Source of the DNA: Tatumella citrea
GTDB taxonomy: Bacteria; Pseudomonadota; Gammaproteobacteria; Enterobacterales; Enterobacteriaceae
Assembly: GCF_002163585.1 (NCBI RefSeq)
Contig: NZ_CP015579.1
Coordinates: forward strand, 2,480,001-2,544,000
Direction of reading: 5' to 3'
Length of the DNA: 64,000 nucleotides
In this document: piece by piece, positions 45,680-54,199 of the stretch
Layout of the letters: each line of letters opens with the position of its first letter
How positions within the stretch are numbered: position 1 is the first letter of the stretch
Program-made: the position numbers and the translations under genes
Notes under the pieces: model-generated
What the model saw: the letters and a program-made list of their open reading frames with translations, nothing else
The model's database searches: none
Told to the model about the DNA's origin: nothing

Positions 45680-46276
45680 TTACTGAAAAAAACTAAGACT
45701 TTGCAGGGCCGGAGCGATCAGTGCCAACAGCTCATTACGGGTGGCACCCTCTCTGGCCTGCAAAGAGATCATCTGCATTACCCCATGAAAATAGTCCGCC
45801 AGTAATCCACAATCAGCCTCACTACGAATCTCGCCCTGTTCACGAGCCAGTTCTGCACGTTCACGAATAAATCGCCGGGTCAGTGCCCGCATCGATTTAA
45901 GATACTCACGGGCTTGCTGATTTTCAGGCAAACAGTTCACAACCCCGACAATCAGCAGACACCCGCCCGGCTGACAGGACAATGCGACCTCTATACTTTG
46001 CTGCAACATTCCCGACAGTGCCTGATGCAGTGTGGTTTCCTGCTGTAATGCAGCAATAACCGGGGCCGCAGTGGTGGCAATGTAGTGATCAACAGCTTCG
46101 CAAAATACAGCCTGTTTGGAGCCAAATGCCGCGTAAAAACTGGGTGGCGCAATTCCGGCTGCTGTGATGAGGTCCACCAGGGTTGCCCCTTCGTAGCCCT
46201 TTTCCCGGAACTGAATCAGTATTTTTTCCAACGCCTGCAGACGGTCAAATTTCCGTGGTCTTCCCCGTGTACTCAT
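45680..46276 (-). CDS. TetR family transcriptional regulator
   Basis: This 198-residue protein has the N-terminal TetR HTH (RPRKFDRLQALEKIL, GYEGATLVDLITAAGIAPPSFYAAFGSK). It belongs to the AcrR/LfrR-like group and has a C-terminal ligand domain with paired-Cys stretch CQPGGCLLIVGV. It starts at ATG 46276 after AAGGG. It is divergent from the SnoaL-like gene at 46373 and a near-perfect inverted repeat lies between the two, so it most likely represses both. Confidence 0.9.
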   Translation of the reverse strand: MSTRGRPRKFDRLQALEKILIQFREKGYEGATLVDLITAAGIAPPSFYAAFGSKQAVFCEAVDHYIATTAAPVIAALQQETTLHQALSGMLQQSIEVALSCQPGGCLLIVGVVNCLPENQQAREYLKSMRALTRRFIRERAELAREQGEIRSEADCGLLADYFHGVMQMISLQAREGATRNELLALIAPALQSLSFFQ

Positions 46277-46286
46277 AAACACCCTT

Positions 46287-46312
46287 ATTTATGTAGCAAA
46301 TATTACATTAAT
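46287..46312. promoter_or_regulatory. Candidate TetR operator
   Basis: ATTTATGTA (46287-46295) and TACATTAAT (46304-46312) are inverted repeats matching at 8 of 9 positions around an 8-nt centre. They lie in the gap between the divergent TetR and SnoaL-like genes. Confidence 0.6.
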
Positions 46313-46372
46313 GATTGCTGCCGGCCGCTGCCTGATATATTTTCATAATACTCACTACAGAAAGGAAATGAC

Positions 46373-46780
46373 ATGCAAAACCGATCGCCTGCCGATATTG
46401 TCCGCGCATTTTTTCATACCGCAGCCACCGCTGATGACCTCAGTGAACTTGCCCCACTGGTTAGCGAGAATATTGACTGGTATATCGCCGGAGACACCTC
46501 CCGGGTACCGTGGATTGGCCGAAAAACAGGGCCGGAGGGAGTTGCTGAGTTCTACCGGCAGATAAGGGAGTATATTCAGTCTGAAAAATTTACCATTCAT
46601 CAGATGCTAGCCGAAGGAGATCGCGTGGTGGTGTTAGGCGAGCTGGCTTCAAGGGTGAAAAGTACCGGTAAGCTGATTGAGACAGAATTCGTGTTCAGCT
46701 TGCTGGTTGAACAGCAGCAGATTAGCGCCTTCCGGTTATTTGAAGACAGTTATGCTGTATCTGAAGCCTGCCGCAAATAG
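46373..46780 (+). CDS. SnoaL/NTF2-like protein
   Basis: The 135-residue protein has the SnoaL-like pattern: IVRAFFHTAATADDLSELAP, a central NIDWYIAG.. with PWIGRKTGPEGVAEFY, and EGDRVVVLGE with a following strand FVFSLLVEQQQIS. This family includes cyclases, isomerases and many proteins of unknown role. It stands next to a TetR regulator across a clear operator-like dyad, so it is probably induced by a ligand of that regulator. A strong hairpin follows. Confidence 0.82.
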   Translation: MQNRSPADIVRAFFHTAATADDLSELAPLVSENIDWYIAGDTSRVPWIGRKTGPEGVAEFYRQIREYIQSEKFTIHQMLAEGDRVVVLGELASRVKSTGKLIETEFVFSLLVEQQQISAFRLFEDSYAVSEACRK

Positions 46781-46790
46781 TCGAGTAAAT

Positions 46791-46820
46791 AGCGGGTGGC
46801 TGTCAGGACAGCCACCCGCT
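46791..46820. terminator. Strong bidirectional hairpin
   Basis: AGCGGGTGGCTGT (46791-46803) and ACAGCCACCCGCT (46808-46820) form a perfect 13-bp stem with a CAGG tetraloop, between the stops of the SnoaL-like gene and the convergent YdeP-family gene. Confidence 0.65.
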
Positions 46821-46875
46821 CCCCGTAAAACGGCGACACACCCCATATCACGGCATGTCTCCGGCAAAACAACGG

Positions 46876-49173
46876 TCAGGCGGAACGGGGTAACTCAGCC
46901 AGTTCTTTAGAGCGCAGGCTGACCTTCACCGGTACTGACTTATAAGACGGGGTACCGCTCTGCGGGTCATTATAATCCAGCGGCACCAGCACGTTTGCTT
47001 CCGGATAATAAGCACCCACCGAACCATCGGCGATGTTATAGGCGACCACAGTGATCCCTTCCATTTTTAACCCGCTGCCCGGCAACGCAGTTTCAATATC
47101 AACCACATCACCATGCTCCAGCCCGAGACGATCAAGATCGTTATCGCTCATAAATAAGATATCCCTCCGGCCAAACACCCCGCGATAGCGGTCATCCAGC
47201 GCGTAGATGGTGGTGTTGTATTGATCATGGCTGCGTAAGGTGATCAGTCGCAGAATGTTGTCGCCTTCCACCTGGATATTTTCATGAATACCGCGAAACA
47301 CCGAAAACTCCGCTTTACCGGACGCGGTTGGCCAGTGCCGTTCAGTGGGTGGCAGAGGCATACGGAATCCCCCGGGCTGGCGGATCCGCTGATTATAGTC
47401 ATCAAAGCCGGGAACGGTTTTTTCGATCAGGTCACGAATCCGGTCGTAGTCTGCCACCAGCTCATTCCATGCCACTTTCGTTGCTGGCAAAGTACTGATT
47501 GCCATCGCCGCGACAATGGCCGGTTCAGAACGCAGTTCTGGTGATGCAGGTTTAAGTTTTCCGGAGGAAGCATGAACCATCGACATTGAATCTTCTACGG
47601 TCACTGACTGACGCCCGGAGGACTGAATATCCAGCTCGGTTCTGCCGAGGCAAGGCAAAATGTAGGTCTGACGGGCCACCAGCAAATGGCTGCGGTTCAG
47701 TTTGGTTCCAATATGTACGCTCAGATCCAGAGCTTTCATTGCAGGAAAGCAGGCCTGTGAATCCGGCAATGCCACCGCAAAATTTCCCCCAAGACACAGC
47801 AAAGCACGGGCACTACCATCAATCATTGACTGCATCGCTTTTACAGCATCGTGACCATGTTGCTTTGGCGGAGTAAAGCCGAACTGTTTTTCCAGTCGGG
47901 ACAGAAAATCTGCTGATGGTTTCTCGGTAATTCCAACCGTCCGGTTCCCCTGCACATTCGAGTGCCCTCGCAGCGGACAAATACCTGCACCTGGCTTGCC
48001 GATGTTGCCGCGCATCAGTAACAGGTCAGCGATGAGCCGCACATTTTCTGTGCCTTTATTATGCTGAGTGATCCCCATTCCGTAAGTGATAATGGTGGCA
48101 TTTGATTTGGCATAGATGGCGGCAACAGATTCAAGTTCTTCCTGTTTCAGACCACTTTCCCGCTCTATCTCCTGCCAGCCGGTAGCCTGCAAGTCACCAC
48201 AGAACGCCTCAAAGCCGTGGGTATGTTCAGCGATAAAATCACTATCAATCACACCGCCCTGCAGCGCTTCGGATTCCAGCAAGGCTTTAGCGATTCCTTT
48301 AAGAGCTGCCGCATCTCCTCCGGCTTTGACCTGATAATAACCGGAAGCGATATCCGTTGAGCTGTAAGTCGCCATTTCTGCAACATTCTGCGGATCGGCA
48401 AAACGTTCAAGCGCCCTTTCACGCAACGGGTTAAACACGATGATCGGGACATTCTTGCGTGACAGTTCATGTAAAGTACCCATCATCCGTGGATGGTTGG
48501 TACCCGGGTTATGGCCAATCGAGATCACCAGTTCTGCGTGGTCAAAGTCATCCAGAGAAACGGTGCCTTTACCAATACCGATTGACTGCGGCAGGCCAAC
48601 ACTGGTGGCTTCGTGGCACATATTCGAACAGTCGGGAAAATTATTAGTGCCATATTCACGGGCGAACAACTGAAATAACCAGGCCGCCTCATTGGATGCA
48701 CGACCGGAGGTATAAAATTCGACCTGATCAGGTTCCAGACCTTGCAGTACCCCGCCAATCTGATGCATGGCTTCATCCCAGCTGACGGGCTTCAGGGTAT
48801 CGCTGGCAGGATCGTAGGCCAGCGGAGTGGTCAGCCGTCCGTAGTTTTCCAGCTCATAATCTGACTTTTCCAGCAACGAGCTCACCGTATTAGCCGCCAG
48901 AAAATCAGCGGTCACCCGTTTACTGGTTGCTTCCCAGGTCACGGCCTTGGCGCCATTTTCGCAAAACTGAAAGGTTGAACGATGATCCTTATCAGGCCAT
49001 GCACATCCCGGGCAGTCAAAACCATCCGGCTGGTTGGTGCGTAACAAGGTTGGCGGGGCGGTGAGAATATCCATCTGAGTACGAACGGCAATGGCCGTTG
49101 CTTTCAGTGCTCCCCACCCTCCGGCGGGGCCATCATAAGGGTGAATTCCAGGCACGCTACGTCTTTTAGCCAT
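46876..49173 (-). CDS. FdhF/YdeP family molybdopterin oxidoreductase
   Basis: The 765-residue protein belongs to the DMSO-reductase superfamily and resembles E. coli YdeP in length and order: PAGGWGALKATA, FDCPGCAWPDKDH with the paired Cys, VEFYTSGRASNEAAWL, NNFPDCSNMCHEATSVGL, GHNPGTNHPRMMG, ICPLRGHSNVQG and RSHDQYNTTIYALDDRYRG near the C-terminus. YdeP is associated with acid resistance in E. coli, but its reaction is not known. The protein has no Tat signal, so it should be cytoplasmic. GGAGG precedes the ATG. A DUF488 gene lies upstream on the same strand. Confidence 0.92.
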   Translation of the reverse strand: MAKRRSVPGIHPYDGPAGGWGALKATAIAVRTQMDILTAPPTLLRTNQPDGFDCPGCAWPDKDHRSTFQFCENGAKAVTWEATSKRVTADFLAANTVSSLLEKSDYELENYGRLTTPLAYDPASDTLKPVSWDEAMHQIGGVLQGLEPDQVEFYTSGRASNEAAWLFQLFAREYGTNNFPDCSNMCHEATSVGLPQSIGIGKGTVSLDDFDHAELVISIGHNPGTNHPRMMGTLHELSRKNVPIIVFNPLRERALERFADPQNVAEMATYSSTDIASGYYQVKAGGDAAALKGIAKALLESEALQGGVIDSDFIAEHTHGFEAFCGDLQATGWQEIERESGLKQEELESVAAIYAKSNATIITYGMGITQHNKGTENVRLIADLLLMRGNIGKPGAGICPLRGHSNVQGNRTVGITEKPSADFLSRLEKQFGFTPPKQHGHDAVKAMQSMIDGSARALLCLGGNFAVALPDSQACFPAMKALDLSVHIGTKLNRSHLLVARQTYILPCLGRTELDIQSSGRQSVTVEDSMSMVHASSGKLKPASPELRSEPAIVAAMAISTLPATKVAWNELVADYDRIRDLIEKTVPGFDDYNQRIRQPGGFRMPLPPTERHWPTASGKAEFSVFRGIHENIQVEGDNILRLITLRSHDQYNTTIYALDDRYRGVFGRRDILFMSDNDLDRLGLEHGDVVDIETALPGSGLKMEGITVVAYNIADGSVGAYYPEANVLVPLDYNDPQSGTPSYKSVPVKVSLRSKELAELPRSA

Positions 49174-49305
49174 TTCATTGCCTCCGGTTGCTCACAGTCA
49201 TTGCAGGTTATGCTGCGGATTATCTCTGCGGATAGTTACTGTTAAGGGTAGCAGAGCATTGCAAAGCTAGCCTGTGCTGGCATTGAATGACGCCGGAGGA
49301 ATACA

Positions 49306-49665
49306 TTAAAGTTTAAGCTGATGTTGCAATGCCTCAGCCAGCACTGTCAGATGGCTGTTTTGCAGATCTTTGACAGCACTAAGCAGCGTTACTGTTCCAA
49401 CGGATGCCCGCGCCGCCAGTTGTTGTAATTCAGCCTGCAGTTCGGGGGCTGCCAGCTCAGCCCGGTAGAGGGTGGCAAAACGGGAGTAACTAATGGTTTG
49501 CTGATGGAAATGCTGACGGAGTTGCGTTGACGGGGCCAGGGTTTTACACCATTCATCTGACCTGAGCAGAGTTTTACTCACACCACGCGGCCATAGCCGG
49601 TCAGCTAATACCCGCCAGCCATCTTCCTGTTCAGCCGGATCATAAACACGTTTATAGCGGATCAT
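49306..49665 (-). CDS. DUF488 family protein (YeaO-like)
   Basis: The 119-residue protein resembles E. coli YeaO: KRVYDPAEQEDGWRVLADRLWPRG, then DEWCKTLAPSTQLRQHFH and a tail with VTLLSAVKDLQNSH. DUF488 proteins have no settled function. ATG 49665 with GGGAGG directly upstream is preferred to the longer frame. It lies 132 bp upstream of the YdeP-family gene and may be read with it. Confidence 0.88.
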   Translation of the reverse strand: MIRYKRVYDPAEQEDGWRVLADRLWPRGVSKTLLRSDEWCKTLAPSTQLRQHFHQQTISYSRFATLYRAELAAPELQAELQQLAARASVGTVTLLSAVKDLQNSHLTVLAEALQHQLKL

Positions 49666-49870
49666 TTGTTCCTCCCGGGGGTTTCCACACAACATTTCAT
49701 CATCTTAACGCCGGGTAGCGGTTAAATTCAAAAATTAAATGAGCAATGAGATAACCTGTCATCTGATCACCAACTCATAGCAGATAAATCCATAGCAGCT
49801 CATTTATAATATAAAGATATGCACAAATAATATTTCCCTGTGATAATTTACTGCCTAAAATAAGCGAAAA

Positions 49871-49899
49871 GGTCAGCCCGGTGGCTGGCCCATTTTTTT
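49871..49899 (+). promoter_or_regulatory. Attenuator-like intrinsic terminator upstream of the ABC transporter genes
   Basis: GGTCAGC (49871-49877) pairs with GCTGGCC (49884-49890), seven pairs with one G-U, with a 6-nt loop and then CATTTTTTT. It ends 25 nt before the GTG start of the permease. There is no plus-strand gene upstream for it to terminate, so it may act on the operon's own leader. TATAAT lies at 49805-49810, without a clear -35. Confidence 0.5.
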
Positions 49900-49923
49900 C
49901 ATCAATTGTTTGGAAGGTGTACT

Positions 49924-50595
49924 GTGCCAGCATGGCTGAATCTTGCAGCAGAATCATTCTGGCCGATGTTACATGCCGGATTGACGTTTACTATCCCTTT
50001 AACGTTACTCTCTTTCGTTCTCGGGCTGTCTCTTGGTTTCATTATTGCGCTGATCCGTCTGTACGGGCCTAAACCGCTGGTTGCAGTGGCGCGTTTTTAT
50101 GTCTGGTTACTTCGGGGTACGCCGCTGCTGGTGCAGCTGTTTTTGATTTTCTATGCCCTGCCCAGTGCCGGTATCACCATTGCCGCGTTCCCGGCTGCCG
50201 TGATTGGATTTACGCTGAATATCGGCGCATATTCCTCTGAAATCATTCGTGCCACCATTAAATCAGTACCAACCAGCCAGTGGGAAGCGGCCCATTCTAT
50301 CGGAATGAGCTGGCGCCAGGCGTTGGTCAGGATTATTTTGCCTCAGGCAGCAAGGATTGCGGTTCCGCCTCTGTCTAATACCTTTATCTCACTGGTCAAA
50401 GATACGTCACTCGCCTCGGTAATTACCGTTCCGGAGATGTTTCTGGCAGCACAGAGAATTGCCGCAGTGACATACCAGCCACTGATTTTGTATACCGAAG
50501 CGGCGGTGATTTATCTGTTTTTCAGCACCCTGTTGTCAGCACTGCAAAATAAACTGGAGATTCACTTCTCCCGCGAAGAGAAGGCGGAGTCGTAA
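49924..50595 (+). CDS. Polar amino acid ABC transporter permease
   Basis: The 223-residue inner-membrane protein belongs to the HisMQ/TcyL family. It has about five membrane segments and the EAA-loop pattern SQWEAAHSIGMSW then RIILPQAARIAVPPLSN and SLVKDTSLASVITVPE. GTG 49924 is chosen because GGAAGG lies 6 nt upstream; the open frame extends a little further to a TTG. It forms the transmembrane pore with the ATPase encoded 4 nt downstream. The substrate could be cystine or a related amino acid, judging from resemblance to TcyL. Confidence 0.9.
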   Translation: MPAWLNLAAESFWPMLHAGLTFTIPLTLLSFVLGLSLGFIIALIRLYGPKPLVAVARFYVWLLRGTPLLVQLFLIFYALPSAGITIAAFPAAVIGFTLNIGAYSSEIIRATIKSVPTSQWEAAHSIGMSWRQALVRIILPQAARIAVPPLSNTFISLVKDTSLASVITVPEMFLAAQRIAAVTYQPLILYTEAAVIYLFFSTLLSALQNKLEIHFSREEKAES

Positions 50596-50599
50596 CCTG

Positions 50600-51361
50600 A
50601 TGATTTCATTAACCGGAATTAACAAGTTTTTTCAGGATAACCATGTCCTGAAGGATATTTCGCTGAATTTGCCTAAAGGGTCGGTAACTGCGCTGATTGG
50701 CCCTTCCGGCAGTGGCAAAAGTACGCTACTGCGCTGCGTTAATCTGCTGGAAATACCGCAATCCGGTTCACTGACACTGGATCAGGAAACGCTGGAATTT
50801 CATAACAAGCCGCTGCGCAGCAAAGATATCCAACGTATCAGTCGTCAGACCGGTATGGTATTTCAGAACTTCTCGTTGTTCCCGCATAAAAGTGTGCTGG
50901 AAAATATTACTGAAGGGCTGATTGTGGTGCATAAATGGTCAAAAGCAGACGCTGCCGCACGGGCTGATGAATTGCTGGATAAAGTCGGGTTGCTTCACAA
51001 ACGTGATGTGATGCCGGTGACCTTGTCCGGTGGACAGCAGCAGCGTGTCGCGATTGCCCGGGCACTGGCCCCCTCACCCAAAGTCTTGCTGTGTGATGAG
51101 CCAACCTCTGCGCTGGACCCGGAACTGTCGGTGGAAGTTGTCGCTGTGCTTCGCCAACTGGCTGATGAAGGCACCACCATGCTGATGGCAACCCATGATT
51201 TACGGCTCGCTGCCTCGGTCGCCAGTCATACTATTTTTCTTGAATCGGGTGAGATTGTGGAAACCGGCGACTCAGAGACTCTGTTCCGTCATCCTCAAAA
51301 ACCCAGAACCGCCAAATATATTGCCACCCTGACCGACGGCCTGCCTGTCGGCCCGGCATAA
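50600..51361 (+). CDS. Polar amino acid ABC transporter ATPase
   Basis: The 253-residue ATPase has Walker A GPSGSGKST, the Q-loop FQNFSLFPHKSVLENI, the signature LSGGQQQR, Walker B VLLCDEPTSALDPE and the switch His in MATHDLRLA. It fits the GlnQ/HisP/TcyN family. It follows the permease gene by 4 nt and precedes the binding protein by 15 nt, so the three are one operon and one importer. Confidence 0.95.
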   Translation: MISLTGINKFFQDNHVLKDISLNLPKGSVTALIGPSGSGKSTLLRCVNLLEIPQSGSLTLDQETLEFHNKPLRSKDIQRISRQTGMVFQNFSLFPHKSVLENITEGLIVVHKWSKADAAARADELLDKVGLLHKRDVMPVTLSGGQQQRVAIARALAPSPKVLLCDEPTSALDPELSVEVVAVLRQLADEGTTMLMATHDLRLAASVASHTIFLESGEIVETGDSETLFRHPQKPRTAKYIATLTDGLPVGPA

Positions 51362-51376
51362 TCCAGGAGTATAAAA

Positions 51377-52147
51377 ATGAAAAAAACTACGTTGTTATTG
51401 TCTGCACTGATGTCATTAAGCTTTGCGCATGCGGCACTGGCAGACGATGCCCTGGCACGCGTTAAAGCTGCAGGCGAACTGAAAATTGGTACTGAAGGGA
51501 CCTATGCTCCGTTTACCTTTCATACAATTTCCGGAGATCTGACCGGGTTTGATGTGGAAATCGGCCGTGCCATTGCACAGCAACTGCACGTTAAACCGGT
51601 ATTTGTTGAAGGCAAATGGGACGGTCTGATCGCTGGTCTGGATGCCAAACGTTATGATGTAGTGATTAATGAAGTGGGTGTGACTCCGGAACGTCAGAAA
51701 AAATATGACTATTCCACACCTTACATCGTCTCTAAAGCCGTGGTGGTGGTTAAGAATGACAATACCAGCATTCACAGTTTCGCCGATCTGAAAGGGAAAA
51801 ACTCTGCCCAGTCACTGACCAGTAACTACGCCCAAATTGCCCGTCAGTATGGCGCAAACCTGGTCAGCACCGACGGGTTTAACCAGTCAATCGACCTGGT
51901 GGTACAGGGCCGTGCTGATGCGACTGTGAATGACAAACTGTCATTCCTGGATTTCAAAAAGCACCGTCCTGATGCGCCAGTGAAAATCGTCGCTTCTGAA
52001 GATAATGCCAGTGCTTCTGCGGTGTTGTTGCGTAAAGATGAATCTACCCTGCAGAGCGCCATTAATGACGCTCTGGCGACCATTAAGAAAGACGGTACTT
52101 ATGAAAAAATCTCCGAAAAATATTTCGGTGAAGATGTGTCGCATTAA
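51377..52147 (+). CDS. Polar amino acid ABC transporter periplasmic binding protein
   Basis: The 256-residue family 3 solute-binding protein has a signal peptide (about 1-22, MKKTTLLLSALMSLSFAHA). Next comes LARVKAAGELKIGTEGTYAPFTF, the family signature FDVEIGRAIAQQL, and RYDVVINEVGVTPERQKKYDYSTPY. It delivers the amino acid to the permease. It resembles cystine-binding TcyJ/FliY more than arginine or glutamine binders. A clear intrinsic terminator follows. Confidence 0.93.
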   Translation: MKKTTLLLSALMSLSFAHAALADDALARVKAAGELKIGTEGTYAPFTFHTISGDLTGFDVEIGRAIAQQLHVKPVFVEGKWDGLIAGLDAKRYDVVINEVGVTPERQKKYDYSTPYIVSKAVVVVKNDNTSIHSFADLKGKNSAQSLTSNYAQIARQYGANLVSTDGFNQSIDLVVQGRADATVNDKLSFLDFKKHRPDAPVKIVASEDNASASAVLLRKDESTLQSAINDALATIKKDGTYEKISEKYFGEDVSH

Positions 52148-52173
52148 TCGTCCGACAGACTTTTAAAGGTGAT

Positions 52174-52199
52174 GGCAGGCCTCTGAGCCTGCCATTTTT
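52174..52199 (+). terminator. Intrinsic terminator of the ABC transporter operon
   Basis: GGCAGGC (52174-52180) and GCCTGCC (52187-52193) form a perfect 7-bp stem with a 6-nt loop, followed by ATTTTTT, 27 nt after the last stop. Confidence 0.85.
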
Positions 52200-52233
52200 T
52201 ATCCGGCATTATCCTCTGCAGGCAGTGTTACCC

Positions 52234-53088
52234 TTACGGCCAGCGCATTTCTCCGGTATTCACTTTAGCACTCAGTTCCAGTGAGCTTTTATCGGCCAGA
52301 TGTGGCCACAGCGATTCCATCGTACTGATAACGGTGGCGGAGTCATGATGCTGCTTCAGTGCGTTATCAAAATCCTGCAGATATTTCAGGGTAAAACGGA
52401 TCGCCTGATCACCGACAGGAGCCTGGCCGATAAAATGGCCCGGTATCACCCGCTGTGGTCTCAGTGCCAGCATTTGCTGCAATGTCTGCTGCCACTGCAG
52501 ACGACTTGCCGCCGTTTGAGTATCAGCTGTCCAGACATGAATTCCGGCGTCCACTGCCGTGCCACCAAGAATGGTTTTCTCCCGTGGAAACCAGACATAG
52601 GCCTGTTGTGAGTCGGGATTACGAATCTCTACCGGTTCCCCTTCCAGGCTGAAACGGGTCTGTGGAATCACCTGTGGGGTCACCAGCTTCTGTGGAGCGC
52701 CACTGCCCATTTTGGGTCCCCAGTAACTGAGTTTTGCCTGTTGAGTCTGCTGAATATGGCTGACAACCTGACGGGTTGCGACAATTTCTACCTTAGGCCA
52801 GGCGTTAACCAACGGCTGCAGCCCAAAATAATAATCCGGGTCCCCGGCAGTAATCACAATCTTTGTCAGCGTTTTGCCGCTTTTGCGGATAAGACTGACC
52901 AGTTGCTCACCGTCTTTCACGCTGAATTGTGCATCAAATAAGATGGCCTGTTTTTCGCCGGTCACCAGAGTGGATGAAACCGGAAAGATCCCCTGTTCCT
53001 GTGGGTTGTAAACAGTAAACTGCAACGGAGCAGCTACCACAGCTCCACTAAATAAAGCGCTTAACAGCATTAGGTTAGAAAGTTTCAT
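52234..53088 (-). CDS. Exported MBL-fold protein with an altered metal-binding motif
   Basis: This 284-residue protein has a signal peptide (about 1-19, ending VVAA) and a metallo-beta-lactamase fold, with STLVTGEKQAILFDAQFS and, late, VIPGHF. In most members the first metal motif is HxHxDH. Here the corresponding segment is VITAGDPDYYFGL, the DPDYYFGL variant of a subgroup of exported MBL proteins. In addition the first position is Ala where related proteins I remember have His. Metal binding may therefore be partial. It is divergent from a LysR gene at 53261 and convergent with the ABC operon. Confidence 0.82.
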   Translation of the reverse strand: MKLSNLMLLSALFSGAVVAAPLQFTVYNPQEQGIFPVSSTLVTGEKQAILFDAQFSVKDGEQLVSLIRKSGKTLTKIVITAGDPDYYFGLQPLVNAWPKVEIVATRQVVSHIQQTQQAKLSYWGPKMGSGAPQKLVTPQVIPQTRFSLEGEPVEIRNPDSQQAYVWFPREKTILGGTAVDAGIHVWTADTQTAASRLQWQQTLQQMLALRPQRVIPGHFIGQAPVGDQAIRFTLKYLQDFDNALKQHHDSATVISTMESLWPHLADKSSLELSAKVNTGEMRWP

Positions 53089-53260
53089 GTTATTCCCTGG
53101 ATTCTGTGCCGTGCTGGCGAAAACTAATTGTGCAATAAAGAGTCCGGGCCGCTGAGAAACAGCAACTCCGGTTCATCCAATGCATTCTATAGATTTCGTA
53201 ATCTGTTAAAATCCCCTTATTGAGAGATGCTTAATTTCATAAATCGATCAGGTGGAAATC

Positions 53261-54142
53261 ATGGACAGAGTGAAGGCGGCACAGGTTTTCAACCGCATTT
53301 GTGAAACCGGAAGTCTGAGTGCTGCTGCACGGGCACTGGGAATTTCACGCCCGATGGTCAGCCGTTATCTGGAAGAGATGGAAAAATGGGCCGGAGCAAG
53401 GCTGATTCACCGTTCATCACGCCATATGACCCTGACCCCCGCCGGGGAAGAGATTTTGCAGAAAACCCGCCAGTTAAACCGGCTTTCAGAGGATATCAGC
53501 GGACAGGCAGACCGCGAGACGCCTTCAGGAATTTTACGTGTCGCCTGTGCGCACTTCACAGCAACTCATATTATCAGCCCTGTTTTGCCTGAGTTCCTGC
53601 TGCGATATCCGGATCTGCGCATCGAACTGGATATTAATAACCGGCCTGTCAGTATGATTGGTGAGCGTATTGATGTCGCCATACGGATCACCGAAAATCC
53701 GGAACCCGGAGCGATTGCCCGACGACTGGGCGAGTGTGCCTCAGTGATTTGTGCCTCACCGGAATATCTGGCCATCCACGGCGCTCCGGCGTCTGTCTCC
53801 GCGCTGTCAGACCATAACTGCTTAAGTTACAGTAATTTCAGTCAGCCGCAGTGGCAACTGCTGACGGAGCAAGGTGACACATTGTCGGTGGCAGTCAATG
53901 GTAATCTGAGCGCCGGGATCTCTGCGGTATTGATGGATGCTGCACTGGCGGGATGCGGTATCACCATGATTCCGCTGGCGGAGGCCAGTCCGTGGCTGGC
54001 TAAAGGGCGGCTGGTCACTGTTTTGCCGCAGTATACACCGCTCACGCTGGGTATTTACGGCATGTATCTGTCACGTAAATTACAGCCACCGGCGCTGCGC
54101 TTGTTCCTTGATGACATTCAGCGCCGGTTGCAGGCGCTGTAA
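53261..54142 (+). CDS. LysR family transcriptional regulator
   Basis: This LysR protein has 293 residues. Its HTH is VFNRICETGSLSAAARALGISRPMVSRYLEEMEKW, followed by LIHRSSRHMTLTPAGEEIL, and it ends with the effector domain containing CLSYSNFSQ and GCGITMIPL. ATG 53261 with AGGTGGA upstream is preferred to GTG 53252. It is divergent from the exported MBL-fold gene, its likely target. A hairpin follows its stop and also ends the formate/nitrite-type gene from the other side. Confidence 0.9.
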   Translation: MDRVKAAQVFNRICETGSLSAAARALGISRPMVSRYLEEMEKWAGARLIHRSSRHMTLTPAGEEILQKTRQLNRLSEDISGQADRETPSGILRVACAHFTATHIISPVLPEFLLRYPDLRIELDINNRPVSMIGERIDVAIRITENPEPGAIARRLGECASVICASPEYLAIHGAPASVSALSDHNCLSYSNFSQPQWQLLTEQGDTLSVAVNGNLSAGISAVLMDAALAGCGITMIPLAEASPWLAKGRLVTVLPQYTPLTLGIYGMYLSRKLQPPALRLFLDDIQRRLQAL

Positions 54143-54173
54143 AAAAAACGGCCGCTCAGGGTTCAGGAGCGGC
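54141..54173. terminator. Intrinsic terminator between convergent genes
   Basis: GCCGCTC (54151-54157) and GAGCGGC (54167-54173) form a perfect 7-bp stem with a 9-nt loop. The A8 run at 54141-54148 becomes a U-run for the leftward formate/nitrite-type gene, making that the better-served direction. Confidence 0.7.
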
Positions 54174-54199
54174 TGTTGCTATTCATTATTTGTTTGCTG

